From Promicromonospora sukumoe 327MFSha3.1 (GTDB lineage: Bacteria; Actinomycetota; Actinomycetes; Actinomycetales; Cellulomonadaceae): 64,000 bases of DNA. The DNA lies in NCBI RefSeq assembly GCF_000385135.1, contig NZ_ARQM01000012.1, positions 186,001 through 250,000 of the forward strand, read 5' to 3'. The notes below the pieces were generated by a model. The model was not told the DNA's origin. It made no database searches and saw only the letters and a list, made by a program, of their open reading frames with translations. Each line of letters opens with the position of its first letter. Position 1 is the stretch's first letter. The position numbers were made by a program, and so were the translations under genes. This document shows, one piece after another, positions 6,507-16,800 of this stretch.

Positions 6507-8782
6507 GCCATGTCCGCCTTTCCCGCGGTGAGCAGGACGCGCTGCGCGTCCCGGCGGCTGATCAGCCCGTCGGCGGTGAACCGCTCCGTGGTGCGCTGCA
6601 CCTGGGCGAGGAAGTCAGCCCGGGTGGCGAACCCGCCGTCGGCCCAGACGGCGTCGAGCAGCGTGGTGCCGTCGGGACGGGCCGCGTTGGCGACGCCGCT
6701 GTCGAGGCCCGCGAACACGACGCGCGGCTCCGCCCGGCGCACGTACATGTGGTAGTTCGTGTGGTCGCCGGACCAGGCGGGTTCGAGCACGCGGTCGCCG
6801 AGCCGGAAGTAGCCGTCGCCGGTGGCCTCGAAGGCGCTGTCGAGGGTGCCGTCCAGGCCCATGTGCCCGTAGAGGGAGATGTCGAGGTAGCTGGTCGACG
6901 GGTCCCGGACGAGCAGCACCGTCGGCCCCCACTCGATGCTCTGCACGGCCGGGTCGTCGATGGTCGGCACGGCCCGGACGCTGAACGGCATGTCGACGTC
7001 GACCACGTCGCCCGACGCCCAGGTGCGGTCGATGCTCACGTACTCGCCCGGGACGGCGTCCAGGTCCTGGGCCACCCCGTTGACGCGCACCGTGAAGCCC
7101 TTGCGCACCCAGGCCGGAACCCGCAGCCGCAGGTCGAGCTCGCCCGAGCCCTCGACCGTCAGCCGCGAGGACCCGGCCTTCGGGTACTGCGTCTCCTGGA
7201 CCACGCGCAGCCCGCGCTCGGGCCAGTCCAGCGTCGAGGCGAGGTAGAGGTTGACGTGCAGCGCGCCGCCGTCGGCCGAGCGCAGGTACACCGTGTCGGC
7301 GTACTTGACGTGGTTCTCCAGCCCGGTGCCGCCGCAGCACGTGCCGGTGTTGCCGTACTCGCGGCGGGTGCCGGGGTTGACGCCGTACATGTAGGTGACG
7401 TCGGGGCTGGTGTCGGACTGCGTGTTCCGCTTGGAGCCCACGATGTGGTTCAGCAGGCCGCGCTCGTAGAACTCCATGTACCTGGGGTCGAGCGTGTGCA
7501 GGTACAGCAGCCGCGACAGCTTGAGCATGTTGTACGTGCCGCACGTCTCGGCGTTGCGCGCCCCGATGTCGCCCGCGACGGTCCCGGGCGGGCCGAACAG
7601 CTCGCCCTCGCCGTGGCCGCCGTGCGCGTAGGTGCGGCCGGGCACGACCATGCCCCAGAACCCGGTGACGGCGTCCAGGTACCGCTCCTCGCCGGTGTGC
7701 TCGTAGGCCTTGAGGTAGCCGGGGAACTGCGGGATGTGCTGGTTGGCGTGCTTGCCGTTCAGGGTGTCCCGGCCCTCGGCGCAGGCGTCGACCAGCGGGT
7801 CCAGGTCGAACTTCCGGGCCGTGGCGAGGTACCTGTCCTCGCCCGTGATGGAGGCGAGGTCGCACAGCACCTCGTTCATGCCGCCGTACTCGCCCGCGAT
7901 GTAGATGCCCCACATCCGGGTGAGCTGGTCGGCGGGCAGCGGGTCGAGGCGGCCGGAGACCCAGTCCGCCATCGGCGCCCAGACCTCCAGCGCCTGGTCG
8001 CTGTCGGCGAGCTGGTAGGCGTCCCGCAGGCCCGCCATGAGCTTGTGGCAGGTGTAGTAGGGCGCCCAGATCTCGCCGTACGGGGCGTACCCCTCCAGCC
8101 GGCTGAACTGCCACTCCCCGTACGCGGCGAGGAAGCCCGGGTGGCTGAACCGGTCCATGGCGGCGAGCGCCGCCTGGACCTCGCCCAGGCCGGCGACGAC
8201 CTGGTCGACCTTGTCCTTGAACGTCTGCTCCCCGGTGGACGCCCACGCGAGCGCGAGCGCGGACAGGAAGTGGCCGCCGTAGTGGCCGCGCAGCAGGTTG
8301 GCGGTCTGCACGTTGGCGCGGCCGGGGTAGTCGTCGGGCCCCCAGGGCTGCTCGTTGGCGTGGCCGAAGCCCTCCCAGCCGCCGGGCGGGTTGGCGCCGC
8401 GGGTGTCGAGGCCCGCGTTGCGGCGGAAGACCGCCAGCACCCGGTCGACGGGGTAGACCCGCAGCAGGTGCAGGAGCTGGTCCTGCGACCGCGTGGCGAC
8501 GCTGGGCGCGAGGCTCACGTCGGCGAGCGGGAACGGGGTGGCGAGCCAGCGGTCGGACGCCGGGGTCCGGTCCAGCAGGCGCAGGTACTTGCGAGGCAGG
8601 CGGGCGACCGCCGCCGCGCCCTGTGCGGCCGCGGCGGGTCCTGCCCCCAGCGGGGCGGCCGAGGCCGCCCCGCTGGTCAGCCCGAGGGCGGCGACGCCCC
8701 CGGCGAGGCCGGCTGCTCCGAGGCGGAGCAGGGACCGGCGGGAGACTTCCGTGTGCTGCGTGCTCGGGATGTCGCGGTGCAT
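6503..8782 (-). CDS. Tat-exported GH127-family (DUF1680) beta-L-arabinofuranosidase
   Basis: A 759-residue enzyme of the DUF1680/GH127 clan, whose characterised members release L-arabinofuranose from beta-linked arabinosides using a zinc-bound cysteine nucleophile. The zinc/catalytic set is visible: E412-x-C414 (in E-T-C-G-T-Y-N-M) and C482-C483 (in G-T-C-C-G-G-T-G), matching the Glu, Cys, Cys, Cys arrangement of HypBA1. The N-terminus has a twin-arginine signal (S-R-R-S-L-L-R-L-G followed by a hydrophobic core), as expected for a metalloenzyme folded before export. The alpha/alpha barrel occupies about 60-560 and beta domains follow. GGAAGGG precedes the ATG at 8782. It sits 14 bp after the giant glycosidase gene and overlaps the next gene by 4 nt. 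Related families such as GH146 share these motifs, so the exact linkage is uncertain. Confidence 0.85.
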   Translation of the reverse strand: MHRDIPSTQHTEVSRRSLLRLGAAGLAGGVAALGLTSGAASAAPLGAGPAAAAQGAAAVARLPRKYLRLLDRTPASDRWLATPFPLADVSLAPSVATRSQDQLLHLLRVYPVDRVLAVFRRNAGLDTRGANPPGGWEGFGHANEQPWGPDDYPGRANVQTANLLRGHYGGHFLSALALAWASTGEQTFKDKVDQVVAGLGEVQAALAAMDRFSHPGFLAAYGEWQFSRLEGYAPYGEIWAPYYTCHKLMAGLRDAYQLADSDQALEVWAPMADWVSGRLDPLPADQLTRMWGIYIAGEYGGMNEVLCDLASITGEDRYLATARKFDLDPLVDACAEGRDTLNGKHANQHIPQFPGYLKAYEHTGEERYLDAVTGFWGMVVPGRTYAHGGHGEGELFGPPGTVAGDIGARNAETCGTYNMLKLSRLLYLHTLDPRYMEFYERGLLNHIVGSKRNTQSDTSPDVTYMYGVNPGTRREYGNTGTCCGGTGLENHVKYADTVYLRSADGGALHVNLYLASTLDWPERGLRVVQETQYPKAGSSRLTVEGSGELDLRLRVPAWVRKGFTVRVNGVAQDLDAVPGEYVSIDRTWASGDVVDVDMPFSVRAVPTIDDPAVQSIEWGPTVLLVRDPSTSYLDISLYGHMGLDGTLDSAFEATGDGYFRLGDRVLEPAWSGDHTNYHMYVRRAEPRVVFAGLDSGVANAARPDGTTLLDAVWADGGFATRADFLAQVQRTTERFTADGLISRRDAQRVLLTAGKADMA

Positions 8783-8796
8783 GGTGCTCCCTTCCG

Positions 8797-11700
8797 TCAG
8801 CCGCACGTGAGTGCGGGGTACTCGACACTGATCTGCGTGGTGCGGCCGGCGGCATCGGACGCCGTGACCGCGACGGTGCCCGCCGTGACCGACGCCGCGC
8901 GCGTGGCGAGCGACTGGTAGGCCGCGGCGCCCGGGGCGACGCCGGTGAACGACTTGTCGCCGAACGGGCTGGCGAATCCGATGTCCAGCGGCCCGTCCTC
9001 GTCGTTCACCACGCGAATCGCGAGGGTGGCGCGGCCCGCGAGGCAGCGCGGCTCCGCCGTCGCGGTGAACACCGGTCCCTCGGCGGGGTCGCCGAGCACG
9101 GTGAGCGTGAGCGTGGTCTGCGTGGTGCCGGCCTCGCTCACGTAGTCGGGCAGGATCAGCCGCCCGGTGACCACGTGCACGCCCGGCGTCTCGACGAGCG
9201 ACTCGTCGAAGTCCCACTCGACGCCGATCGCCTGGTTGTCGCGCGACCCGTCGTTGTAGGACACGGCCACCCGGGTGGGCAGGTGGGGCAGCTCGCCGAC
9301 CTCCACGGTCCGCTCGAACTGCTCCGCTCCCTGGATGGCGATGCCGTCCTGCGCCGTCTCCGGCCGCACGTACACCTGGGCCTGCGCGATCAGCCCGTGC
9401 TCGCCGTTGGTGCCGTACACCGTGAACGGCTCGACGTTGGTCTCGGCGACCATGGCCGGCGTGATCTCCTGCCAGGTGAACGGCAGGGTCCCCCGGGTGC
9501 CGCCCGAGTAGACGACGTCCAGCGCCGCCGGCAGCTCGGGCACGACGCCGACCGTGGTGCGCATGATCACCGGGCTCGCGACCGAGTCCACCGTGTCGCC
9601 GTTCACCCGCCAGCGCAGCACGCCCGTGCCCGCGCCGCCGGACTGCACGCCCGAGATCCGGATGCGCAGCGCGCTGGCTTCGACCGGCTCGAACGCGAGC
9701 TTGTTGTAGGCGTTCCGGGCGAGCGCCCCGCCGTAGGTCGAGCCGTCCGTGAGCGTGACCGGCGTCCACGTGGTGCCGTCGGTCGTGTACTCGACCACGT
9801 ACGTGTCGGCCCGCGGGGTGCGGGTGCCGCCGTTGTCGTCGTACCAGTAGATGTCCGTCGAGCTGAGCAGCACCGGCGCACCCCACGAGTAGCGGATCCA
9901 CGCGGCCTGCGCCGCGCTGGTGCCGTTCTGCGCCTGGCCCCAGGTGCCCCAGCCGTTGCCCGCGCCGGGGTTCGAGCTGGCCGGCGTGCTCTCCGCGTTG
10001 ACCCGGGCCGGGTTCTCCCACGACGCCGAACCGCTCGTCGTGATGGTCGCCAGCCGCCCGAACTCGGCGGTGGTCTCGCGCTCGGCCAGCTTCACCGTGA
10101 CATCGCGGGAGGTGCTCAGCGCCCCGTCGGTCGCGGTGAAGCGGAACACGTAGTCGCCCTCGACGGTGCCGGTCACCCGGGTGGTGAGGGCCTCGTCGTC
10201 TGCGAAGATCACACCCGCGCCCTCCGGCGCCGACACGGTCTCCCAGCCGTAGGTGAGCTCGCCGTCCTCCGGCACGCCGTCGTCGGTGGCGGTCGCCACC
10301 AGCACGGTGGACAGGTTGCCGTTCGCGGCGTCGTCCGACGTCGCGGTGACCGTGGGCGGGTCGTTCTCCACCGGCGGCACGGGCCGGCCGGAGTCGAACA
10401 CCTGGACCTCGGAGATCGCGGTCCACTTACCAGGCGCGTTGGTGAACGAGACCCGCACCTTGTCGGTGGTCGCCTCGGGGAACAGCGCCTCGTTCGCCTT
10501 GGGGCCGGGCACCTTGGGTGCCTTGGCCTGCTCGGGCACCGCCGCCCAGCCGCCGTTGCCGTCCGGCACCTGGATGGAGTACCGGCGCGGCGGGGCGTAG
10601 CCGCCCGCCTGCCGGTCGTCGACGAACCAGACCTTGACGTTGTCGACCGGGACGGCCTCGCCCAGGTCGAGCTCGACGTACCCGGTGTCGCCGTCGGTGC
10701 CGTAGTTGCCCCAGTAGGGCTCGTTGACCGTGACGCCGTCGGTGACCGCGTCGAGCGAGACGGGCCGCTCGGTGGTCGCGATGGCGCCCGGCGTGTAGTT
10801 CATCGAGCTGGTGGAGAACCCGGGGGTGTGGAAGTTGCGCCACGCGGCCGGGCGGGCGCCGTCCTGCGTCGCGGACGAGCTCAGGGTCGCGCCCTGCGCC
10901 AGGTTCTCCGCGGGCTGGGTGAGGTCGATGCCCGCGGTCTTCAGGTAGGAGACCACGCGCTCGTCCTCGATCGGCGTGTCGACGGCGGAGGGCAGGTCGG
11001 CGCCCTCGTCGGCGACGACCGTGACGTCCAGGCCCTCGTCGGACTCGACGATCTCGTTGGCGGCCGGGTCGTAGACGAAGCCGCCGATCGCGTCGGCGCT
11101 CACCTTGCGCTCACCGTCGACGAACAGCGAGTAGCCGGCCCCGAGCCCGTAGTGCGTGCCGTCCGGGTCCCAGACGATGGTGACGTCCTGCCCGTGGTAG
11201 CGCAGGTTGTTCACCATGAAGTGGTCGTAGCCGAGGTCGATCGGGTCGAGCTCGATCCTGTCGTCGGACCGGGGCTGGATGCCGCCCATGTCCTCGACGA
11301 AGATGTAGCTCATGTTGCCGAGCATCACGTGGTTCGGGTTGTTGCGGTTGAAGGTCTGGTTGGCCGCGTTCCAGCCCGAGTAGTACTCGGCCTGGTTGGC
11401 CACCCGCGCGTCACCGTTCGGGTAGATGCTCCACGCCATCCAGTCGAGCAGCTTGGCCGCGTACTCGGGCGTGATGTACCGGTTCTCCGGGTCGTAGTCG
11501 CGCAGCGCGGCGCGCACCCCGCGGTACTGGACCGTGAAGTTGATGTTCGAGAAGTTGTTGGACCCGCCGATCGAGAACTTCGACCGGTCGTACTGGTTGG
11601 CCGTGTAGAACGGGAAGACCGGGAAGTTGTCGCCGTACCGCAGGAACCGGAACCCGTCGACGTACTGCTCCCAGTCGTCCGCGGGGATCAGGTTCTCCGC

Positions 11701-13539
11701 GTAGACGTCGTACAGGTTGGACTCCTTGGCCGGGATCAGGTCCCGCTCCCCCGCCGGCAGCGGGTTGGCGCTGCCGCCCGACGACGCCGCCGACGTCGCG
11801 CCGTGCGACGTGCCGGCGAGGAACATCTGGGTCTCCTCGCTCCAGAGCCGGTCGAGCACGGCCTCCTGGATGCGGTCGGCCTCGGCGGCCGTGCTGGTGA
11901 CGCGCTCGGGGTCGGCGCCCGCGATCTCGTACAGCTTGCTGGCGGCGTCGAACGCGCCCCAGACGTACGCCGACTCGGGCCGCTCGATGGTGCGCGCGCC
12001 CGGCGCCCCGCCGTTGGAGCGCGGGTAGCCGAAGCTGATCGCGTCGGCGTCGTTGCCGGGCATGTAGTTGGTGTCGTAGGCGATCAGGCCGTCGTCGTTG
12101 CCGTCGTAGTGCTCGAGCTGGCCCACGCCGTCCTGCTCGAAGTAGTACGCGAACCGTTCGGCGACGTCGGCGCCGCCGCCGTGCACGTTGTACGCCTCCA
12201 GGCCGGCCGTACCGAGGTACTGGGAGTAGTGGTTGTTCCAGCTCGTGTGGCCCGGGCTGTCCAGGAACGCCGAGGAGCCGGACAGCTCACCGACGTTCAG
12301 CACCTGCCCGTAGGCCAGGTACGGGTTCCGGATCCACTTGGTGTCCTGCAGGTGCATCGGCTGCGTGAGCACCACCGAGTTCTGGTAGAGGTTCACGCCC
12401 TCGATGGTGGTCGGGTACTGGTAGACGTAGCCCGGCTCGTTCGCGTCCAGGCTGTTGTACCGCTCGCCCCACCAGCGGTACACGATCGCCTTCTCGATGG
12501 CCGGATCCGGCACGTCGATGTACGGGATGTCCTGCGCCCAGCGCTCGTTGAACGCGGTGACGCCGGTGCGGAACGCCTCGTCCGGGGTCAGGTCCGCGTA
12601 CTCGCGGAGCTGGTCCTCGCCGTCGGGCAGGCTCGCCGAGTACAGGGACCCGACGACGGACAGGTCCACCGTGCCGCCGGCCGGCACCGTGACCTCGCGG
12701 TCCAGGTTGGTGCCGCTGCGCGTGAACCCGTCGGCCTTCAGGCCCACGGTGACCGACGACCACGGCGTGTCGACCAGGCCGTTGTTGGCGCCGCTGGTCA
12801 GGGTGCGGGTGCCGGTCAGCTCGTCGTCGGCGTCCGCGGCGCCGCGGGCGATCGGGGAGGCGGCGCGGACGGTGAAGGTGACGTCGGCGGCGCCCGGGTT
12901 GGTGAACGTGAGCGCGGACAGCGCGGTGTTGTCGTACGTGATCAGCTTGCGCAGGTCCGCCGTCACGCCCGTGGAGCCGATCGTGTAGCGGGCCTTGGCG
13001 TGGCTCGGCGCGTTGAACCGCGCGCTGCCCACCTCGGCGACGGTCTGTCCGGGCACGGTGATCGTGTAGAACGCGCCCAGGTCGTTGGGGCCGCCCGCGA
13101 AGGCGTTGCCGCCGAAGCCCATGGAGCTCCAGCTCGCGCCGCCCGCGCCGCGCAGGTACAGGGTGCGGCCGCGGGTCTGCAGCACGTTGTTGCCCGATGC
13201 CCCGGTCACGCCGAGGACCCTGTCCAGGTAGAAGTCGGTGCCCCCGGCCGCGACGTCGGCGTCGAAGATCGAGCGGTACATGCTGTCCGCGGTGTACGGG
13301 ACACCGGGCTCCAGCGCGTCCTGCACCGCGTCCAGGTTGCGGTAGACGGGGTCGCCGATGTCGAGGGAGTCCGTCAGGCCGTCGGTGTAGACGCCGACGT
13401 CGTCCTCGTTGCCGGGCAGCACCGCCGCGCGTACCGCGGGTGCCGCGTGGGCCGCGGGCAGCACCGCCGCGCCACCGCAGACGACCATCGCGGCCGCGGC
13501 GAACGCCGCCACCGCGCCTCTTCGTGTTCGTGCCGACAT
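8797..13539 (-). CDS. Giant secreted multidomain MGH1/GH63-clan-like glycosidase
   Basis: A 1580-residue exported protein. After a signal peptide (1-37) comes a beta-sandwich N-domain (about 40-330). An (alpha/alpha)6-type region (about 335-830) follows, with E-K-A-I-V-Y-R-W-W-G-E-R-Y-N-S near 350, H-T-S-W-N-N-H-Y near 430 and W-G-A-F-D-A-A-S, resembling mannosylglycerate-hydrolase-like and GH63-clan glycosidases. The C-terminal half contains an F5/8C-like domain (about 880-1055), a PKD/Ig-like domain (1060-1150), a second F5/8C-like domain (1160-1310), two Ig-like repeats (1315-1485) and the shared two-Cys module. Catalytic acids were not assigned. The ATG at 13539 has AGAGGA 8 nt upstream. 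It heads the leftward operon and is divergent from the GH43 gene. An arabinoglycan substrate is inferred from its neighbours. Confidence 0.7.
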   Translation of the reverse strand: MSARTRRGAVAAFAAAAMVVCGGAAVLPAAHAAPAVRAAVLPGNEDDVGVYTDGLTDSLDIGDPVYRNLDAVQDALEPGVPYTADSMYRSIFDADVAAGGTDFYLDRVLGVTGASGNNVLQTRGRTLYLRGAGGASWSSMGFGGNAFAGGPNDLGAFYTITVPGQTVAEVGSARFNAPSHAKARYTIGSTGVTADLRKLITYDNTALSALTFTNPGAADVTFTVRAASPIARGAADADDELTGTRTLTSGANNGLVDTPWSSVTVGLKADGFTRSGTNLDREVTVPAGGTVDLSVVGSLYSASLPDGEDQLREYADLTPDEAFRTGVTAFNERWAQDIPYIDVPDPAIEKAIVYRWWGERYNSLDANEPGYVYQYPTTIEGVNLYQNSVVLTQPMHLQDTKWIRNPYLAYGQVLNVGELSGSSAFLDSPGHTSWNNHYSQYLGTAGLEAYNVHGGGADVAERFAYYFEQDGVGQLEHYDGNDDGLIAYDTNYMPGNDADAISFGYPRSNGGAPGARTIERPESAYVWGAFDAASKLYEIAGADPERVTSTAAEADRIQEAVLDRLWSEETQMFLAGTSHGATSAASSGGSANPLPAGERDLIPAKESNLYDVYAENLIPADDWEQYVDGFRFLRYGDNFPVFPFYTANQYDRSKFSIGGSNNFSNINFTVQYRGVRAALRDYDPENRYITPEYAAKLLDWMAWSIYPNGDARVANQAEYYSGWNAANQTFNRNNPNHVMLGNMSYIFVEDMGGIQPRSDDRIELDPIDLGYDHFMVNNLRYHGQDVTIVWDPDGTHYGLGAGYSLFVDGERKVSADAIGGFVYDPAANEIVESDEGLDVTVVADEGADLPSAVDTPIEDERVVSYLKTAGIDLTQPAENLAQGATLSSSATQDGARPAAWRNFHTPGFSTSSMNYTPGAIATTERPVSLDAVTDGVTVNEPYWGNYGTDGDTGYVELDLGEAVPVDNVKVWFVDDRQAGGYAPPRRYSIQVPDGNGGWAAVPEQAKAPKVPGPKANEALFPEATTDKVRVSFTNAPGKWTAISEVQVFDSGRPVPPVENDPPTVTATSDDAANGNLSTVLVATATDDGVPEDGELTYGWETVSAPEGAGVIFADDEALTTRVTGTVEGDYVFRFTATDGALSTSRDVTVKLAERETTAEFGRLATITTSGSASWENPARVNAESTPASSNPGAGNGWGTWGQAQNGTSAAQAAWIRYSWGAPVLLSSTDIYWYDDNGGTRTPRADTYVVEYTTDGTTWTPVTLTDGSTYGGALARNAYNKLAFEPVEASALRIRISGVQSGGAGTGVLRWRVNGDTVDSVASPVIMRTTVGVVPELPAALDVVYSGGTRGTLPFTWQEITPAMVAETNVEPFTVYGTNGEHGLIAQAQVYVRPETAQDGIAIQGAEQFERTVEVGELPHLPTRVAVSYNDGSRDNQAIGVEWDFDESLVETPGVHVVTGRLILPDYVSEAGTTQTTLTLTVLGDPAEGPVFTATAEPRCLAGRATLAIRVVNDEDGPLDIGFASPFGDKSFTGVAPGAAAYQSLATRAASVTAGTVAVTASDAAGRTTQISVEYPALTCG

Positions 13540-13727
13540 CACATGTCCTCTCCGTCGACGGCCAGGCACTCGGACGGACGAGGTGTGCCGCACGGGCGGA
13601 GGCGGCACATCGCTGCGCACCCCACCCTGGCTCGCGACGTTGTCCGCCAGGTGGTGGTTCCCGCCGGCCCGCTCACCATCGAGGGGCCCGGCGCGGACCA
13701 GTGAAGCATCACCCCTCCGGCTCCGGC

Positions 13728-13801
13728 AATGGTTTTCGGTGTTTTCGGTATGAGATCACCCGTTGCAGCCTCATCCATACCGAAAAACACCGAAACCCAT
13801 T
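13728..13801. promoter_or_regulatory. Inverted repeat of doubled TTTTCGGT elements, candidate LacI operator
   Basis: The left arm (13728-13752) reads AATGG then TTTTCGGTG then TTTTCGGTATG. The right arm (13776-13801) is its reverse complement with one substitution and one extra T. Each arm therefore carries two tandem TTTCGG elements. Related TTTTCGG elements occur at 22793-22814 and 22879-22893 beside the LacI-family gene, so this is a candidate operator pair. It ends at the -35 of the GH43 promoter. Confidence 0.6.
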
Positions 13802-13828
13802 GTTGGCCGCACGGCCGTGTGGCAGGGT
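13800..13828 (+). promoter_or_regulatory. Likely promoter of the GH43 gene
   Basis: TTGTTG (13800-13805) and CAGGGT (13823-13828) are separated by 17 bp and lie about 50 bp upstream of the GH43 start. The upstream inverted repeat abuts the -35, consistent with repression from that site. The -10 is a weak match. Confidence 0.45.
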
Positions 13829-13875
13829 CGGCCCGTCAGTGCGCCACGACGAAGTGCCACGACAGGAGGACAGGG

Positions 13876-16800
13876 ATGAGACAGGTCCGAGCAGGACGGC
13901 CGGCCACGGCCGGCACGCTGGCGGTGGTGCTCGCCACCGGACTGGGTGCGGGGGTCGCCGCACCGGCGGCGCAGGCAGCCGACTCGTACGACTTCACGAG
14001 CACGCAGAACCCGATCCTGGCCGACGGGAGCTACTACTCGGCCGACCCCGCCCCGCTGGTGGTCCCCGCGGGGGCACCGGGCAACGACACCGGGGCCGAC
14101 CAGCTCTACGTCTACACCGGCCACGACGAGGCCGGCGAGACGCGCAACGACTTCATCATGAACGAGTGGGGCGCCTTCGTGACGGCCGACCCCGACGCGG
14201 GCGAGTGGACCCACCACCCGTCGCTGATGCGCCCGGAGGACGTGTTCGACTGGGCGACGCCCGGCCGCGCGTACGCAGGCGAGGTGCAGGAGGGCCTCGA
14301 CGGCCGCTACTACTGGTACGTCCCCGTGCACGAGGCGGCCAGCCCGGCGAGCGACAAGTTCGGCATCGGCGTGGCCGTGTCCGACTCCCCCACCGGGCCC
14401 TGGACCGACCACGCGGGCGGGCCGATCGTCTCGCAGCGGCTGCCCGCGCCCAACACGATCCACAACATCGACCCGACCGTGCTGGTGGACGGCACCGGCG
14501 ACGACGCGCGCGTGTTCATGTACTGGGGCAGCTTCGGCAACCTCCGCCGGGTCGACCTGGCGCAGGACATGCGGACCACCGTGGGCGACGTCCGGACCGT
14601 GACGGGCCTGACCGGGTTCTTCGAGGCGCCCTGGCTGTTCGAGCGGAACGGCACCTACTACCTGGCCTACGCCGGCAACAACGCGGGCCCGACCAGCGCC
14701 TGCACGCCGGCGAACTACCACGCGTGCATCGCGTACGCGACGGCGCCGTCGGCCGAGGGGCCCTGGACCTACCGGGGCACGGTGCTCCCGCCCGTCTCGT
14801 CGACGACGAGCCACCCGGGCATCGTCGAGCTGGACGGCCAGTGGTGGATCGCCTATCACACGGCCGACGCCGAGGGCGGCAACCACTTCCGCCGGTCGGT
14901 AGCGCTCGACAAGGTCGAGTGGGACGACACGCAGGACCCGCCCCGGATGCGCCCCGTGACCATCACGCCGGAGCGGCAGCCGGACCGCACGCCGCGCGCG
15001 AACATCGCGCAGGAGGCGCGGGTCACGGTCTCCAACGACCCCGTGCCCACGCAGTACTGGGTCAAGGCGCTGAACGACGAGATCGTGCGGCCCAACCCGC
15101 TGCCCCCGGACATGTGGGGCACGTGGACGGGCAACAACCCGCCGCAGCAGTGGGTGCAGTACACGTGGGACCAGCCGGTGCGTGTGGCCGGGTCGCAGAT
15201 CGAGTTCTGGAACGACCAGCCGCGAGGCTCGGGGGTGGGCGTGGCCGCGCCGGACTCCTGGCGTATCCAGTACTGGGACGCCGACGACGGCGCCTGGGCG
15301 GACGTGGCGGGCGCCTCCGGGTATCCCACCGGCACCGCGGGCTTCCAGTCGACGTCGTTCGACGCGGTGACCACCACGCAGCTGCGGGCCGTGTTCGACG
15401 CGTCCACCAACGGGTCCACGTACTCGGGCGTGGCCGTCGAGGAGTGGAAGGTGCTGGCAGAGCAGGCATCCTCGGTGGAGCCGGGGCGGATGACCGTGGA
15501 GGTGGGCGAGACCGACCTGCCGGGGACGGTGCGGGCGACCTACCCGGGCGGGGTGTCCCTGCAGGTGCCGGCGTACTGGGATGCCCTCTCTGCCGACGAC
15601 GTCGCGTCGCCGGGTTCGCTGGACGTCGAGGGGTCGGTGCTCGGGTACGCGGCAGGGCGCGTGACGGCGACGGTGACCGTCGTCGACCCGTCGGACACGT
15701 CGGGTGACTCGACGGCGCCGGAGGTGGTCCTCACCCCGAGCGGCAGCGCCGGCACGGGCGGCTGGTTCCGCTCGGCCGTGCGCGTCCGGGTCGCGGGCAC
15801 CGACGACGGCGGCGGCCGGGTCACGCTCTCGACGTCCGTCGACGACGCCGCGCCGGTCGTGGCCGAAGCCGTCCGGTACACCGACGTCGAGGTGACGGGC
15901 GACGGCGAGCACACCGTCACCGCGACGGCGACGGACCGGGCGGGCAACGTCTCGGCGGAGGCCGCGCTGGGCGTGCGGATCGACGCGACCGCGCCCCGGA
16001 GCACGGCGACCGTGGACGAGGAGGCGCGTTCCGTGGCGGTGACCGCCGCCGACGCGACGTCCGGCGTCGCGCGCATCGAGGTGGCGGTGGACGGCGGCGG
16101 GTTCGAGCCGTACTCCGGCGCCGTGCCCGCGCCGGACGGCGACCGGCACGACGTGCGGTACCGCGCCGTCGACCGGGCGGGCAACGCCGAGACCGCCCGG
16201 ACGGTCACGATCCCCGCCGATCTCAGCGGACCGCTGACCGGCAACGTCGCAGGGTTGGCGACACCCACGGCGTCGTACACGGCGGGCTGGAACTCGGTGC
16301 TCGCGCTGAACGACGGGCTCGACCCCGCGAGCCCGGCGCAGGCGCAGCTCTGGGGCACGTGGTCGGGCAACCATCCGGCGACGCAGTGGGCGCAGTACAC
16401 GTGGCCCCGGCCGATCCGGCTGACGGCGGCGGAGATCAAGTTCTGGAACGACCAGCCGCAGGGCACCGGCGCGGGCGTGGCCCGGCCGGACACCTGGGAG
16501 CTGTCGTACTGGGACGAGGCCGCCGGGGAGTGGGCCCCGGTGCCCGATCCCTCGCCGGCCGGCACGAGCGCCACGGAGTTCAACCGCATGACGTTCGAGG
16601 CGGTCACGACGTCGCGCCTGCGGGCGACGGTGCACGCGAACGGGAACGGCAGCCAGTACGCCGCCGTGGCCGCGAGCGAGTGGCGGGTGATCGCGGACGA
16701 CCCGGGGACGGGGCCGGTCGGGCCCGCGGTGCGGGTGACGGCTGATCTTCGCTGCGTGGCCGGGAGCGCCGCCCTGGCCGTTCGGGCGGTGAACGAGCAC

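Larger units (their letters stand above)
13540..13875. other. 336-bp divergent control region between the two secreted-enzyme genes
   Basis: No gene is supported here. It holds the ribosome sites of both divergent genes, the TTTTCGG inverted repeat at 13728-13801 and a likely GH43 promoter at 13800-13828. The 13560-13720 part would be the 5' leader of the leftward operon; no stable structure or riboswitch signature was recognised in it. Confidence 0.6.

Noticed and set aside
4596-8920. Long plus-strand open frames opposite the GH127 and carbohydrate-binding genes
   Set aside because: Composition typical of antisense shadows; the minus-strand genes have clear domains, signals and coupled starts.
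8623-13704. Very long plus-strand open frame of 1693 codons opposite the giant glycosidase gene
   Set aside because: It is the complement of a real gene in GC-rich DNA; its product is Arg/Gly/His-biased with no domain, signal or ribosome site.
13560-13720. Leader of the giant glycosidase operon as a riboswitch
   Set aside because: No recognisable aptamer core was found; the region is only GC-rich.
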